The position numbers and the translations under genes are program-made. Of a stretch of DNA of 64,000 nucleotides, positions 16,221 to 24,406 are shown one piece after another; the stretch's first letter is position 1, and each line of letters starts with the position of its first letter. The stretch is from Anaerolineales bacterium (GTDB taxonomy: Bacteria > Chloroflexota > Anaerolineae > Anaerolineales > UBA4823). Under the pieces are notes generated by a model. That model was given only the letters and a program-made list of their open reading frames with translations. It ran no database searches and was not told where the DNA came from. The stretch is from contig PQAL01000035.1 in assembly GCA_003105035.1 (NCBI GenBank), positions 1 through 64,000 of the forward strand, in the 5' to 3' direction.

Positions 16221-17771
16221 TCATAGGGGGATGCAGCCGTGTTTCTTGGGCGGGTTCGTATCGCGCTTGTTGCTGAGCATCTCCAAGCCATTAATCAAGC
16301 GCGGACGTGTCTCCCAGGGCTCAATGACATCATCTATATACCCCCGCGAGGCGGCAATATACGGGTTGGCAAATTTCTCCCGGTAATCCTCCACCAGCTC
16401 CGCCTTCTTCTTGTCGGGGTTTTCAGACTGTGAGAGCTCCTTGCGGAAAATGATGCTCACCGCCCCGTCGGGGCCCATTACAGCGATCTCGGCAGAAGGC
16501 CAAGCCAGGTTCACATCCCCGCGTACGTGTTTGCTGCTCATCACATCATAGGCCCCACCGTAGGCTTTACGAGTGATGACGGTGATCTTCGGCACAGTGG
16601 CCTCGCAGTAGGCATACAACAATTTTGAGCCTGAGCGGATAATCCCACCGTGCTCCTGGGCAGTGCCTGGCAAGAAGCCCGGCACATCCACAAAAGTGAT
16701 GATGGGGATATTGAAGGCATCACAAAAGCGGACGAAACGGGCACCCTTTTCTGATGATTTGATATCCAGCACACCTGCCAGCACCATCGGCTGGTTGGCA
16801 ACGATGCCCACGCTGTGGCCCCCCAGGCGGGCGAACCCGATCACAATATTTTGGGCATACATTTCTTGAATTTCAAAAAACTGGTTGCCATCCACGATCA
16901 TCCGGATGGCATCCTTGATATCATATGGCTTGCTGGGGTCATCCGGGATGATGGAGTTCAACTTCTCTTCCATACGCAGCGGATCATCATCGATGCTCAG
17001 GAAGGGCGGATCCTCCATGTTATTCTGCGGTATGTAGGAGAGTAGTTTCCGGATCAAGTAGAGTGCGTCCGGCTCAGAGTCAGCTGCCAAGTGGCACACG
17101 CCTGATATTTCGGAGTGAACATCTGCGCCGCCCAATTCTTCAAATGTGACTTCCTCGTGGGTCACAGCCTTGACCACATCCGGCCCGGTGATGAACATGT
17201 AGGATGATTTACGCACCATGATAATGTAGTCTGTCAGAGCTGGTGAGTATACTGCGCCACCTGCGCAGGGCCCCATGATCACGCTGATCTGCGGGATAAC
17301 CCCTGAAACGAGTGTATTACGCAAGAAGATATCGGCGTAACCACCCAATGAGACCACCCCCTCCTGGATGCGCGCCCCGCCCGAATCGTTTAACCCTATC
17401 ACCGGTGCGCCGTTTTTGAGCGCCATATCCATGATCTTGCACACCTTCTCGGCATGCACTTCACCCAGGCTGCCGCCAAAGACGGTGAAATCCTGCGAGA
17501 AAATATACACGAGCCGGCCTTCGATCGTACCCCAACCAGTGATCACACTATCGCCGAGGAATTTTTGACGGTCAAGGTTGAAATCATTCGTCCGGTGGGT
17601 AACAAAGGCATCCACCTCACGGAATGAGCCCTTATCGAGTAACAGGTCTACCCGCTCCCTGGCAGTCAAACGGCCACGCTCATGTTGGGCCTTGATCCGC
17701 TCAGCCCCGCCGCCCAACCTCCCCTTCGCTTTTGTCTCTCTCAGCCGTTTTACTTTCGGATCATCGCTCAT
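16221..17771 (-). CDS. pccB: Acyl-CoA carboxylase, carboxyltransferase (beta) subunit
   Basis: A 516-residue carboxyltransferase of the PccB/MccB/AccD family. The N-terminal and C-terminal crotonase-like halves are both seen: [20 protein letters not shown] (near 100), an oxyanion element [10 protein letters not shown] (near 129), [15 protein letters not shown] (near 168), and in the C-half [22 protein letters not shown] (near 360) and [14 protein letters not shown] (near 405). Such chains carboxylate propionyl-CoA or a related acyl-CoA; with MeaB and the B12-binding mutase subunit elsewhere in the window, propionyl-CoA is the best guess. A good ribosome site (GGAG) lies 7 bases before the ATG. 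Confidence 0.92.
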   Translation of the reverse strand: MSDDPKVKRLRETKAKGRLGGGAERIKAQHERGRLTARERVDLLLDKGSFREVDAFVTHRTNDFNLDRQKFLGDSVITGWGTIEGRLVYIFSQDFTVFGGSLGEVHAEKVCKIMDMALKNGAPVIGLNDSGGARIQEGVVSLGGYADIFLRNTLVSGVIPQISVIMGPCAGGAVYSPALTDYIIMVRKSSYMFITGPDVVKAVTHEEVTFEELGGADVHSEISGVCHLAADSEPDALYLIRKLLSYIPQNNMEDPPFLSIDDDPLRMEEKLNSIIPDDPSKPYDIKDAIRMIVDGNQFFEIQEMYAQNIVIGFARLGGHSVGIVANQPMVLAGVLDIKSSEKGARFVRFCDAFNIPIITFVDVPGFLPGTAQEHGGIIRSGSKLLYAYCEATVPKITVITRKAYGGAYDVMSSKHVRGDVNLAWPSAEIAVMGPDGAVSIIFRKELSQSENPDKKKAELVEDYREKFANPYIAASRGYIDDVIEPWETRPRLINGLEMLSNKRDTNPPKKHGCIPL

Positions 17772-17815
17772 GTTAATCTCCAGCAGGTTGATAAGTATAT
17801 TTTCACGGGTAACGA

Positions 17816-18364
17816 TTAATTATTGATGCTTTCCCTGTCAATTTGCCCTTCATTATGACTGGTGACCAGATCCTGTGCAGCAAAATATGCTTTCACCCTG
17901 GCTCGGTTCAAGGTCCACTCCATGAAAACTAATAAGACCACGGTCAGCCCAATCGCAAATGGCCAATTGGTTGGCAGGATGACCTGCATGGTGCTGGTGG
18001 CTCCACTGACGGGGTGGTCCTTTAAAAAGACCTGGTCCAGCCAGTAATATAGGGCATAAGTCAGGCCAACAGCTTGCATCAACCTGGGTGCCCATGATTT
18101 CGCAGTCCATAATCCCCAGATGAGTGCCGCACCTGCCATAAACCAGACCAATCCGGTGAGCGCCAGGTATAAGGGTGAAATTATAGACCGGGAGGCAATG
18201 AAACTCCATGACCAGATACTCAGCACAAAACGCAAAAAGCTAATAATCGTGATAGTTAACACTATCAGCACCAGCAGGGTTACGCTCCGCGGGCGTTTTT
18301 TAACCTCAAGCGGATAATCACCGGGTGATTTTTCAGGTTCGGACGGGGCTTCTATGTTATCCAT
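17816..18364 (-). CDS. Hypothetical membrane protein, four predicted helices
   Basis: A 182-residue protein that I do not recognise by family. After a charged N-terminus it has hydrophobic segments near residues 28-50, 60-82, 85-105 and 132-155, with an inside-facing end rich in acid and basic residues. It contains no enzyme motif. It lies 44 bp upstream of the carboxylase beta subunit and 21 bp after the dehydrogenase gene, so it probably shares their transcript. A role in transport or membrane attachment is possible but unsupported. Confidence 0.6.
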   Translation of the reverse strand: MDNIEAPSEPEKSPGDYPLEVKKRPRSVTLLVLIVLTITIISFLRFVLSIWSWSFIASRSIISPLYLALTGLVWFMAGAALIWGLWTAKSWAPRLMQAVGLTYALYYWLDQVFLKDHPVSGATSTMQVILPTNWPFAIGLTVVLLVFMEWTLNRARVKAYFAAQDLVTSHNEGQIDRESINN

Positions 18365-18385
18365 GGAAAAGTGAAGGCGCGTGGA

Positions 18386-19417
18386 TCAATTGATGGACAA
18401 GGTGATTTTTCCAAGCTGTTCGCCCTTTTCCAGGCGATCCAAAGCTGCAGCCGCATCTTTGAGCGGGTAATCACGATCCATGACCGGTTTAAGCTTACCT
18501 TCAAAGATTAAACCCATTACTTTGGCAAAGTCGGCGCGGGTTCCCATGCTGGAGCCGAGGACTGACAGGTGCTTGCCGAAGATCAGGCGGTTATCGATCT
18601 CAAATTTCGGCCCTCCCGAATTGCCTACCGTCAGTATGCGCCCGCCTTTTCCGGCAGCGCGAAAGCTCAACGGGAACGTGGTGCCCACATTGTCAACCAC
18701 CACATCGACGCCGCGCTTCTCAGTCAGGGTATATACGGTCTTTGACCAATTCTCCTCTTTTGTACGGTCAATGAGCTGGTCGGCACCCAAGGCTTCGGCC
18801 AGCTTGAGCTTCTCAGGATCAGAACCTACCACAACTACAGTCGCCCCGGCAAGTTTGGCAATTTGGATACTGGCTGTATTTACCCCTCCAGAAGCGCCTA
18901 CCACCAGCACACGCTCGCCCACCTGTAATCCGCCTCGTACGATCAACGAGTGCCAGGCAGTATGGAAAACAAGCGCAGCCGCGGCAGCATTATGCAGGTC
19001 AAAATCGGCAGGGACTGAGAGCAGGTTCATGGCTGGAACAACCACATACTCCGCATAAGTGCCCCGCACGGTTTCCCCCAGCAGGTGCCAATCGCGGCAA
19101 CGGTTATCTTGCCCAGCAACGCAAGCCGGGCAATGGCCGCACCCGAGATTGGAATTGATCACGACACGGTCACCCACATGCCAACCACTGACGAACGCAC
19201 CTGTTTTCGCCACCGTTCCCGCCCCATCTGCTCCAGGGATGTGTGGGTATTCGAGCTTGATACCAGGCCAGCCGTTGCGGGTCCACAGGTCCACCCGGTT
19301 GAGTGCAGCTGCCTCCAGCTTGACCAGCACCTGCCCCTCCCCTGGTTCAGGGGTGGGGAAGTCGGTATACTCGAGTACTTCAGACCCACCGTGCGTGTGA
19401 AATAAGATCGCTTTCAT
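18386..19417 (-). CDS. Zinc-type alcohol dehydrogenase / quinone-oxidoreductase-like protein (MDR)
   Basis: A 343-residue medium-chain dehydrogenase. It has the GroES-like N-domain (PHIPGADGAGTVAKTG near 58), four cysteines of a structural zinc site (CGHCPACVAGQDNRC, near 93-107), the Rossmann motif VGASGGVNTASIQIAKLAGA (near 175) and the nucleotide strand VVVGSDPEKL. Position 37-40 reads NRVDLWTRN, so the catalytic-zinc cysteine found in true ADHs is absent. That leaves quinone reductase-like or enoyl-reductase-like activity open. A clear GGAGG precedes the ATG by 6 bases. Confidence 0.82.
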   Translation of the reverse strand: MKAILFHTHGGSEVLEYTDFPTPEPGEGQVLVKLEAAALNRVDLWTRNGWPGIKLEYPHIPGADGAGTVAKTGAFVSGWHVGDRVVINSNLGCGHCPACVAGQDNRCRDWHLLGETVRGTYAEYVVVPAMNLLSVPADFDLHNAAAAALVFHTAWHSLIVRGGLQVGERVLVVGASGGVNTASIQIAKLAGATVVVVGSDPEKLKLAEALGADQLIDRTKEENWSKTVYTLTEKRGVDVVVDNVGTTFPLSFRAAGKGGRILTVGNSGGPKFEIDNRLIFGKHLSVLGSSMGTRADFAKVMGLIFEGKLKPVMDRDYPLKDAAAALDRLEKGEQLGKITLSIN

Positions 19418-19735
19418 CGATACCTCCGCTTTCCCCTGTCAATCCTGGGCTGGGAATGAGACAAAGGATAAGTAATCTGGATAGTTTACCGTATCATTCT
19501 GTCATGATGGTGGAGAGACATTTCCCAATCTCGAGGGTAATCGGTTGTGTAATTGAGCTCTGACCCAGCCAGGATACGGCATCCCAATCCGGTTGCCAGG
19601 AGCGAGTATTGTACTTTGTATCCCGGGTTTAATGCCATGCAATCATCGAATATTCAAAGGATATGCCTCATTACATGAATGAGGCATGCACTTGACCTTA
19701 TCTACCCCTTTTTATCGTGTAAATCCTATCCAAAA
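19418..19735. other. 318-bp intergenic stretch
   Basis: Lies between the acyl-CoA dehydrogenase and the MDR dehydrogenase. Only the hairpin at 19663-19687 stands out. The remaining sequence has no open frame of note and no convincing -35/-10 pair for the downstream genes, though a promoter there is likely given the hairpin. Confidence 0.5.
19663..19687 (-). terminator. Hairpin after acyl-CoA dehydrogenase
   Basis: ATGCCTCATT and AATGAGGCAT form a perfect 10-bp stem around a 5-base loop. On the minus strand it is followed by a modestly T-rich stretch (ATCCTTTGAATATT). It lies about 50 bp after the stop of the acyl-CoA dehydrogenase gene. It may terminate or attenuate that transcript. Confidence 0.45.
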
Positions 19736-20905
19736 CTATCGAAGTCCCAGCTCGAGACGTGAGATGACCAGGCGCTGGATTTCGCTGGTACCCTCATAGA
19801 TCTCAGTGATCTTGGCATCCCTGAAGTAACGCTCAACGGGTAGCTCCTTGCTATAACCCATGCCACCATGAATCTGCACTGCGGTATGGGCCACAAACAT
19901 AGCCGTCTCTGAGGCGAAGAGCTTGGCCATGGCTGCTTCACGGGTGAAGCGCTCACCGGTAATTTTGGACCGTTCCTTCGCCAAGGCTGCGTTATACACC
20001 AGCAGCCGTGAGGCTTCAATGCGCGTCTTCATATCTGCAATCTTGAAGGATATCCCCTGGAATTCACCAATCTTGGAACCGAACGCTTCACGCTCCTGAG
20101 CATATGCCACGCTGGCTTCATAGGCTGCTTCGGCAATCCCTAACGACTGGGCAGCAATCCCGATCCGGCCCGCATCCAAGACAGCCATGGCGATCTTGAA
20201 GCCATCCCCTTCTTCACCCAATCGGTCCTCCACCGAGCAGCGGTATTCTTCGAAGAGGATCTCACTGGTGGCAGAAGCACGGATACCCAGCTTGGGCTCT
20301 TTCTTGCCACGCACGAAGCCTGGTCTGGTGGCATCAATCAGGAAGGCAGTGATCCCGCGATGCTTTTTCTCAGGGTCAGTCATGGTAAACAGCACGATAT
20401 AGCCAGCCACCGGACCACTGGTTACCCAAGACTTGCGCCCGTTAATGATATAGTCATCCCCATCCCGCACAGCCCGGCTACGCATGGTCCCCGCATCCGA
20501 GCCCGACATAGGCTCAGTCAGGGAATATGCGCCAATCGTTTTACCGGAAGCTACGGCAGTAACATACTTTTTCTTCTGAGCTTCCGTACCAAACTTCATG
20601 ATACCGTTGCAGAACAGGCTGTTATTGACCGACATGATGGTGCCGTGTGCAGCATCCACCTTGCAAATTTCCTCCAATGCCAGAACGTATGCCAAGGTAT
20701 CCATCCCGGAGCCGCCATATTCTTCAGGCACTTCGATCCCCATGAAGCCCATCTCACCCATTTTCATGATCGTCTTGGAAGGAAATTCGCCGGTCTCGTC
20801 AAACTCGGCAGCCACAGGTGCAATCTCTTTTTGGGCAAAATTACGCGCTGCGCTGCGAATACTTTCATGCTCATCAGTAAACGGAAATAAGCCACTGCCA
20901 GCCAT
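19736..20905 (-). CDS. Acyl-CoA dehydrogenase
   Basis: Oxidises an acyl-CoA to a 2-enoyl-CoA with FAD, passing electrons to ETF. The 389-residue protein has the family's two signatures: AYSLTEPMSGSDAGTMRSRA (near residue 127) and the C-terminal VQIHGGMGYSKELPVERYFRDAKI (near 343). The catalytic base is the Glu in IYEGTSEIQR near residue 370. Substrate chain length cannot be fixed; neighbours suggest short branched acyl-CoAs. A GGAGG site lies just before the ATG (spacing 4). It leads the minus-strand acyl-CoA block. Confidence 0.92.
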   Translation of the reverse strand: MAGSGLFPFTDEHESIRSAARNFAQKEIAPVAAEFDETGEFPSKTIMKMGEMGFMGIEVPEEYGGSGMDTLAYVLALEEICKVDAAHGTIMSVNNSLFCNGIMKFGTEAQKKKYVTAVASGKTIGAYSLTEPMSGSDAGTMRSRAVRDGDDYIINGRKSWVTSGPVAGYIVLFTMTDPEKKHRGITAFLIDATRPGFVRGKKEPKLGIRASATSEILFEEYRCSVEDRLGEEGDGFKIAMAVLDAGRIGIAAQSLGIAEAAYEASVAYAQEREAFGSKIGEFQGISFKIADMKTRIEASRLLVYNAALAKERSKITGERFTREAAMAKLFASETAMFVAHTAVQIHGGMGYSKELPVERYFRDAKITEIYEGTSEIQRLVISRLELGLR

Positions 20906-20943
20906 TGTGTCCTCCGTATGATTTATGTATGAATATCGATTTG

Positions 20944-20949
20944 ATTATA
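20944..20949 (-). promoter_or_regulatory. Extended -10 promoter of the acyl-CoA dehydrogenase gene
   Basis: The minus strand reads TGCTATAAT, an extended -10, 39 bp before the ATG at 20905. A weak -35 (TTAAGG) occurs about 16-17 bp further upstream. The leader would be about 32 bases. Confidence 0.5.
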
Positions 20950-21046
20950 GCATGGAAGGTTTAGGCCTTAATTATCACGCCATTCTCACACTCAATATCA
21001 GGGGAGTGGTATATACTATAGTCAAAGCAGGGACCGATATACTGGA

Positions 21047-22891
21047 ATGCTATCGCGACTTAAAGCTTTTTTTATTGGCTCACCCCTCCCCACTCAACAG
21101 CTGGCTGACAAACGCCTGAATAAAATCCGTGCCCTGGCCGCATTTTCACCAGATGCATTGTCCTCTATTGCCTACGCCAACCAGGAAATTTTCCTCGGTT
21201 TAGTACTGGCCGGAAGCGCAGGCTTGATCCTCGCCTGGCCTATCGGGCTGGCCATCACCGCTCTTTTGGCAATCGTTGCCATTTCGTATTACCAGACTAT
21301 TCAAGGTTATCCTTCCGGTGGGGGATCCTATGTAGTTGCCCGAGAGAACCTGGGGACAATGCCAGGATTGGTGACAGCTGCAGCCCTGCTCATTGATTAC
21401 CTGCTTACTGCAGCAGTGAGCCTGACCGCCGGGGTTGAAGCGATTGCATCAGCTTTTCCTGCCCTGCATGAGCACCGGGTACTGATATCCTTGGGATTGC
21501 TGCTGATCATCACCTTCGCCAACTTGCGTGGTCTGCGAGAGACAGGGACATTGATGGCTATCCCGGTATATCTATTCCTGTTCACTTACCTGCCTATGCT
21601 AGCGTACGGGATGTATCAGCTAATTACTCATGGAAGCATATCTTTAGCCTCTACAGCGCCACCTGCCGCACATCCCGTGACACTTTTCTTGATCATGCAT
21701 ACCTTCGCAACCGGCTGCACCGCCCTGACGGGTATTGAAGCCATCAGCAATGGTGTACCCGCTTTCAAGCCACCGGAATCAAAAAACGCCGGCCAGACCT
21801 TGATTGTCATGGCCATCCTGATGGGTATCCTATTCGTAGGCAGCATTGGACTCACCCAATACCTGGGGATCATCGCTGCCCAACAGGAGACAATCCTCTC
21901 GGCCCTGGCACGCCACCTGCTCGGTAATGGATTTCCTTATCTGCTGATACAGTTTTCAACCATGCTCATCCTGGCTGTGGCCGCGAATACCAGTTTTGCC
22001 GGCTTTCCGCGCCTGGCAGCCATCCTTGCCAAGGATGGATTCCTACCCCGCCAGTTCACCGGCCTGGGTGACCGGCTGGTCTTTGCAAATGGAATTATCG
22101 CCCTGGCGATTGCCACAGCATTGCTGATCATCTTGTTTGGTGGGACCAGCCACCTGCTGATTCCTCTCTTCGCAGTGGGGGTATTCCTGGCTTTCACCTT
22201 ATCGCAAGCCGGGATGGTCAAGCACTGGTGGCGTGATCGGAAAAACAACCGGCGCTGGCTGGCTAAAGCTGCCATGAATGGCCTGGGAGCACTCGCAACT
22301 CTGACCACCTTGCTGATCGTGGCAGTAAGCAAATTTCGCGAAGGGGCCTGGATCACCCTCCTGCTCCTGCCTCTAATTGTGTTTGCTTTCTTACAGGTTA
22401 GAACACATTACCAGAAGGTGCGTCAGCAGCTCAGTTTGCGTGGCTTACCGCCCGATCTTAAGCCTCTGCCTCCCATGCGATTAGTTGTGCCGGTTTCGGG
22501 CGTCCACCGAGGCATGGTGCCGGCAATGGATTTTGCACAGTCAATCTCAAAAAACATTACCGCGATTTATGTGGAGCTTGAACCTGGTGCAGGTGAAGAA
22601 CTGCGCAAAGAATGGGTCTGCTGGTGGCCCGACATCCCTCTGGTGGTTTTAGCATCCCCGTACCGTTCGATCATCCAACCCTTACTGGATTACCTGGATG
22701 AAGACGATCGGCAGCACAACGATGGAACTTTGGCTGCGGTTGTTTTGCCAGAATTTATCCCCGCCCGCTGGTGGCAAGCCTTACTGCACAACCAGACCAC
22801 CCTACTCATCCGGGCAGCCCTGCTCTACCGTCGTCGTACGCTGGGATTCCAACGCATCATCATCGATGTCCCCTATCACCTAAAGAAATAG
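21047..22891 (+). CDS. APC-family amino acid permease
   Basis: A 614-residue transporter. The first ~440 residues form about twelve hydrophobic helices, starting with LGLVLAGSAGLILAWPIGL near residue 50. The unwound helix-1 signature appears as FSPDALSSIAYANQEIF, and YPSGGGSYVVARENLG (near 87) is the substrate-loop signature of this APC branch. A ~150-residue soluble C-terminal part follows from residue 450 (LVVPVSGVHRGMVPAMDFA), probably cytoplasmic and regulatory, as in KUP-like permeases. Amino acid uptake is the likely job. A TATACT sits 3 bp before the ATG, too close for a normal -10; a better one is at about 21010-21017. An M55 peptidase follows after 16 bp. Confidence 0.85.
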   Translation: MLSRLKAFFIGSPLPTQQLADKRLNKIRALAAFSPDALSSIAYANQEIFLGLVLAGSAGLILAWPIGLAITALLAIVAISYYQTIQGYPSGGGSYVVARENLGTMPGLVTAAALLIDYLLTAAVSLTAGVEAIASAFPALHEHRVLISLGLLLIITFANLRGLRETGTLMAIPVYLFLFTYLPMLAYGMYQLITHGSISLASTAPPAAHPVTLFLIMHTFATGCTALTGIEAISNGVPAFKPPESKNAGQTLIVMAILMGILFVGSIGLTQYLGIIAAQQETILSALARHLLGNGFPYLLIQFSTMLILAVAANTSFAGFPRLAAILAKDGFLPRQFTGLGDRLVFANGIIALAIATALLIILFGGTSHLLIPLFAVGVFLAFTLSQAGMVKHWWRDRKNNRRWLAKAAMNGLGALATLTTLLIVAVSKFREGAWITLLLLPLIVFAFLQVRTHYQKVRQQLSLRGLPPDLKPLPPMRLVVPVSGVHRGMVPAMDFAQSISKNITAIYVELEPGAGEELRKEWVCWWPDIPLVVLASPYRSIIQPLLDYLDEDDRQHNDGTLAAVVLPEFIPARWWQALLHNQTTLLIRAALLYRRRTLGFQRIIIDVPYHLKK

Positions 22892-22907
22892 ACAAGGAGC
22901 CAACCTA

Positions 22908-23732
22908 ATGAAAATCCTGATCGCAACTGATATGGAAGGTATCACCGGTGTGACCAATTGGGACCAGGTGGATCCCAACCATGCTGAATACCCACGCTTC
23001 CGGCGCTTGATGACCGGTGATGTCAATGCCGCAATACGAGGTGTGTGCGCAGCGGGTATCAAAGACATCCTGGTGACGGATGGTCATGATCGCGGCACCA
23101 ATCTCCTGATCGAGGAGCTGGATCCCTGTGCCCAGCTGGTGTGTGGTGATTACTCGCCCCTGGCTATGGTCCAGGGAGTGGACCAGGGTGTGGATGGAGT
23201 CATCTTTATTGGTTATCACGCCAGGGCTGGCTCTCAGAATGGCATCCTCGATCACACCTGGTCAAGCCGCCGGGTAGCCAACCTGTGGCTGAATGAAGTG
23301 CTGGTGGGCGAATATGGGCTGAACGGGGCAGTAGCTGGTTACTTTAATGCTCCTGTGCTCATGCTCACTGGAGACCAGACGGTGTGTGCCCAGGCATCAG
23401 AGCTGTTAGGAACGATTGAGACGGTGGTGGTGAAAACCGCCGTAAGCCGTATGGCTGCGGTATGCCTGCCTCCCCAGGTCACCGAAGAATTAATCCAAAA
23501 GACTGCCATGCAGGCGGTAAAGCGCTTAGAAGCAGGCGAAGCCCCGAAGCCGTACACCGTTTCAAAGCCTGTGAAGGTTACGATCGATTTCAACACCTCC
23601 GACCAGGCGGACCAGGCAGCCATCTTCCCGGGAGCGACTCGCCTGGATGGCCGGCGCCTAACTTTCATCGCTAAGGACATGCTGGCAGCGTATTTGGGAT
23701 TTCAGGCTGCGGTGGCCCTGGTTGGTCTGTAG
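22908..23732 (+). CDS. M55 family metallopeptidase (D-aminopeptidase DppA-like)
   Basis: A 274-residue zinc D-aminopeptidase. The family start is conserved: KILIATDMEGITGV, where Asp and Glu bind zinc. Later metal ligands are in VTDGHDRGTN (near 62) and in IGYHARAGSQNGILDHTWSS (His near 105-118). DppA frees D-Ala or other residues from D-amino-acid peptides. It sits 16 bp behind an APC permease with AAGGAG before the ATG, suggesting uptake plus processing of peptidoglycan-derived or D-amino-acid material. It is the canonical length for the family. A DUF488 gene follows after 8 bp. Confidence 0.88.
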   Translation: MKILIATDMEGITGVTNWDQVDPNHAEYPRFRRLMTGDVNAAIRGVCAAGIKDILVTDGHDRGTNLLIEELDPCAQLVCGDYSPLAMVQGVDQGVDGVIFIGYHARAGSQNGILDHTWSSRRVANLWLNEVLVGEYGLNGAVAGYFNAPVLMLTGDQTVCAQASELLGTIETVVVKTAVSRMAAVCLPPQVTEELIQKTAMQAVKRLEAGEAPKPYTVSKPVKVTIDFNTSDQADQAAIFPGATRLDGRRLTFIAKDMLAAYLGFQAAVALVGL

Positions 23733-23740
23733 TCCCAGCC

Positions 23741-24286
23741 ATGCCCCTGTATACCATCGGATACAGCAACCACCCGATTGACCGCTTCCTGGGACTGCTG
23801 CTGGACCATGGCATCAGGCTATTAGTAGATGTACGCAGCACGCCTTACAGCCGCTTTAACCCACAATTTAACCAGAAAGCACTGGAGCAGGCTTTGCACA
23901 CCCGAGGCATTGTGTACTACTACCTCGGGGATGTACTGGGGGGAAGGCCTAAAGACCCTGCGTGCTATATCCACAACACAGTGCCCACCAAAGCTGATGA
24001 CTTCATGCATGAAATTGACTACCCTGCGGTGATGAGGCAACCCTGGTTCACCCAGGGCATCGACAGTCTGCTCGAGCTGGCGGGCAGGCAGCTTACCTGT
24101 ATCCTGTGCTCGGAAAAAGACCCCGCCCACTGCCACCGGCATCATCTAATTGCCCGCTACTTATTGGCTGAACATCCCAAGATGACCATCTGGCATATCC
24201 TGCCAGATAGCAGCCTGATTAACGCTGGATTTCTACTGGGTCCTGCCAGCCACACAGACCTGGAGCAACTGTCATTCAAAGTGTAA
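23741..24286 (+). CDS. DUF488 domain-containing protein
   Basis: A 181-residue DUF488 protein. The family signature YTIGYSNHPIDRFLGLL is at the N-terminus. It is followed by LVDVRSTPYSRFNPQFN (near 29-45) and the C-terminal CSEKDPAHCHRHHLIARYL motif (near 126), which is strongly conserved. Function is not established, although a nucleic-acid or nucleotide role has been proposed. It follows the M55 gene by 8 bp. No strong ribosome site is visible before its ATG. Confidence 0.82.
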   Translation: MPLYTIGYSNHPIDRFLGLLLDHGIRLLVDVRSTPYSRFNPQFNQKALEQALHTRGIVYYYLGDVLGGRPKDPACYIHNTVPTKADDFMHEIDYPAVMRQPWFTQGIDSLLELAGRQLTCILCSEKDPAHCHRHHLIARYLLAEHPKMTIWHILPDSSLINAGFLLGPASHTDLEQLSFKV

Positions 24287-24373
24287 AGTCACCCATTAGT
24301 ATTGGTCGGGGATAAATGAGATTATTACATGCGGTTGCCTGGTCTACAACCCTCTCAATTTCCCTTAAACTAA

Positions 24374-24385
24374 CTATGCTATAAT
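24374..24385 (+). promoter_or_regulatory. Extended -10 promoter of secA
   Basis: The plus strand reads TATGCTATAAT, so the -10 is TATAAT at 24380-24385 with the TGn extension. The expected -35 position has no good hexamer. The ATG is 21 bases downstream of the -10, with GAAAGGG as ribosome site. Confidence 0.55.
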
Positions 24386-24406
24386 CCCCCCGCAGAAAGG
24401 GAAATT

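Noticed and set aside
12673-20905. Fatty-acid-type acetyl-CoA carboxylase operon (accABCD)
   Set aside because: No accA/accD-type pair; the single 516-residue carboxyltransferase is PccB-like, so a propionyl/acyl-CoA carboxylase is preferred.
21038-21043. TATACT as the promoter -10 for the APC permease
   Set aside because: It ends 3 bp before the ATG, which is too close for a normal start unless translation starts further in; a better element lies at about 21010-21017.
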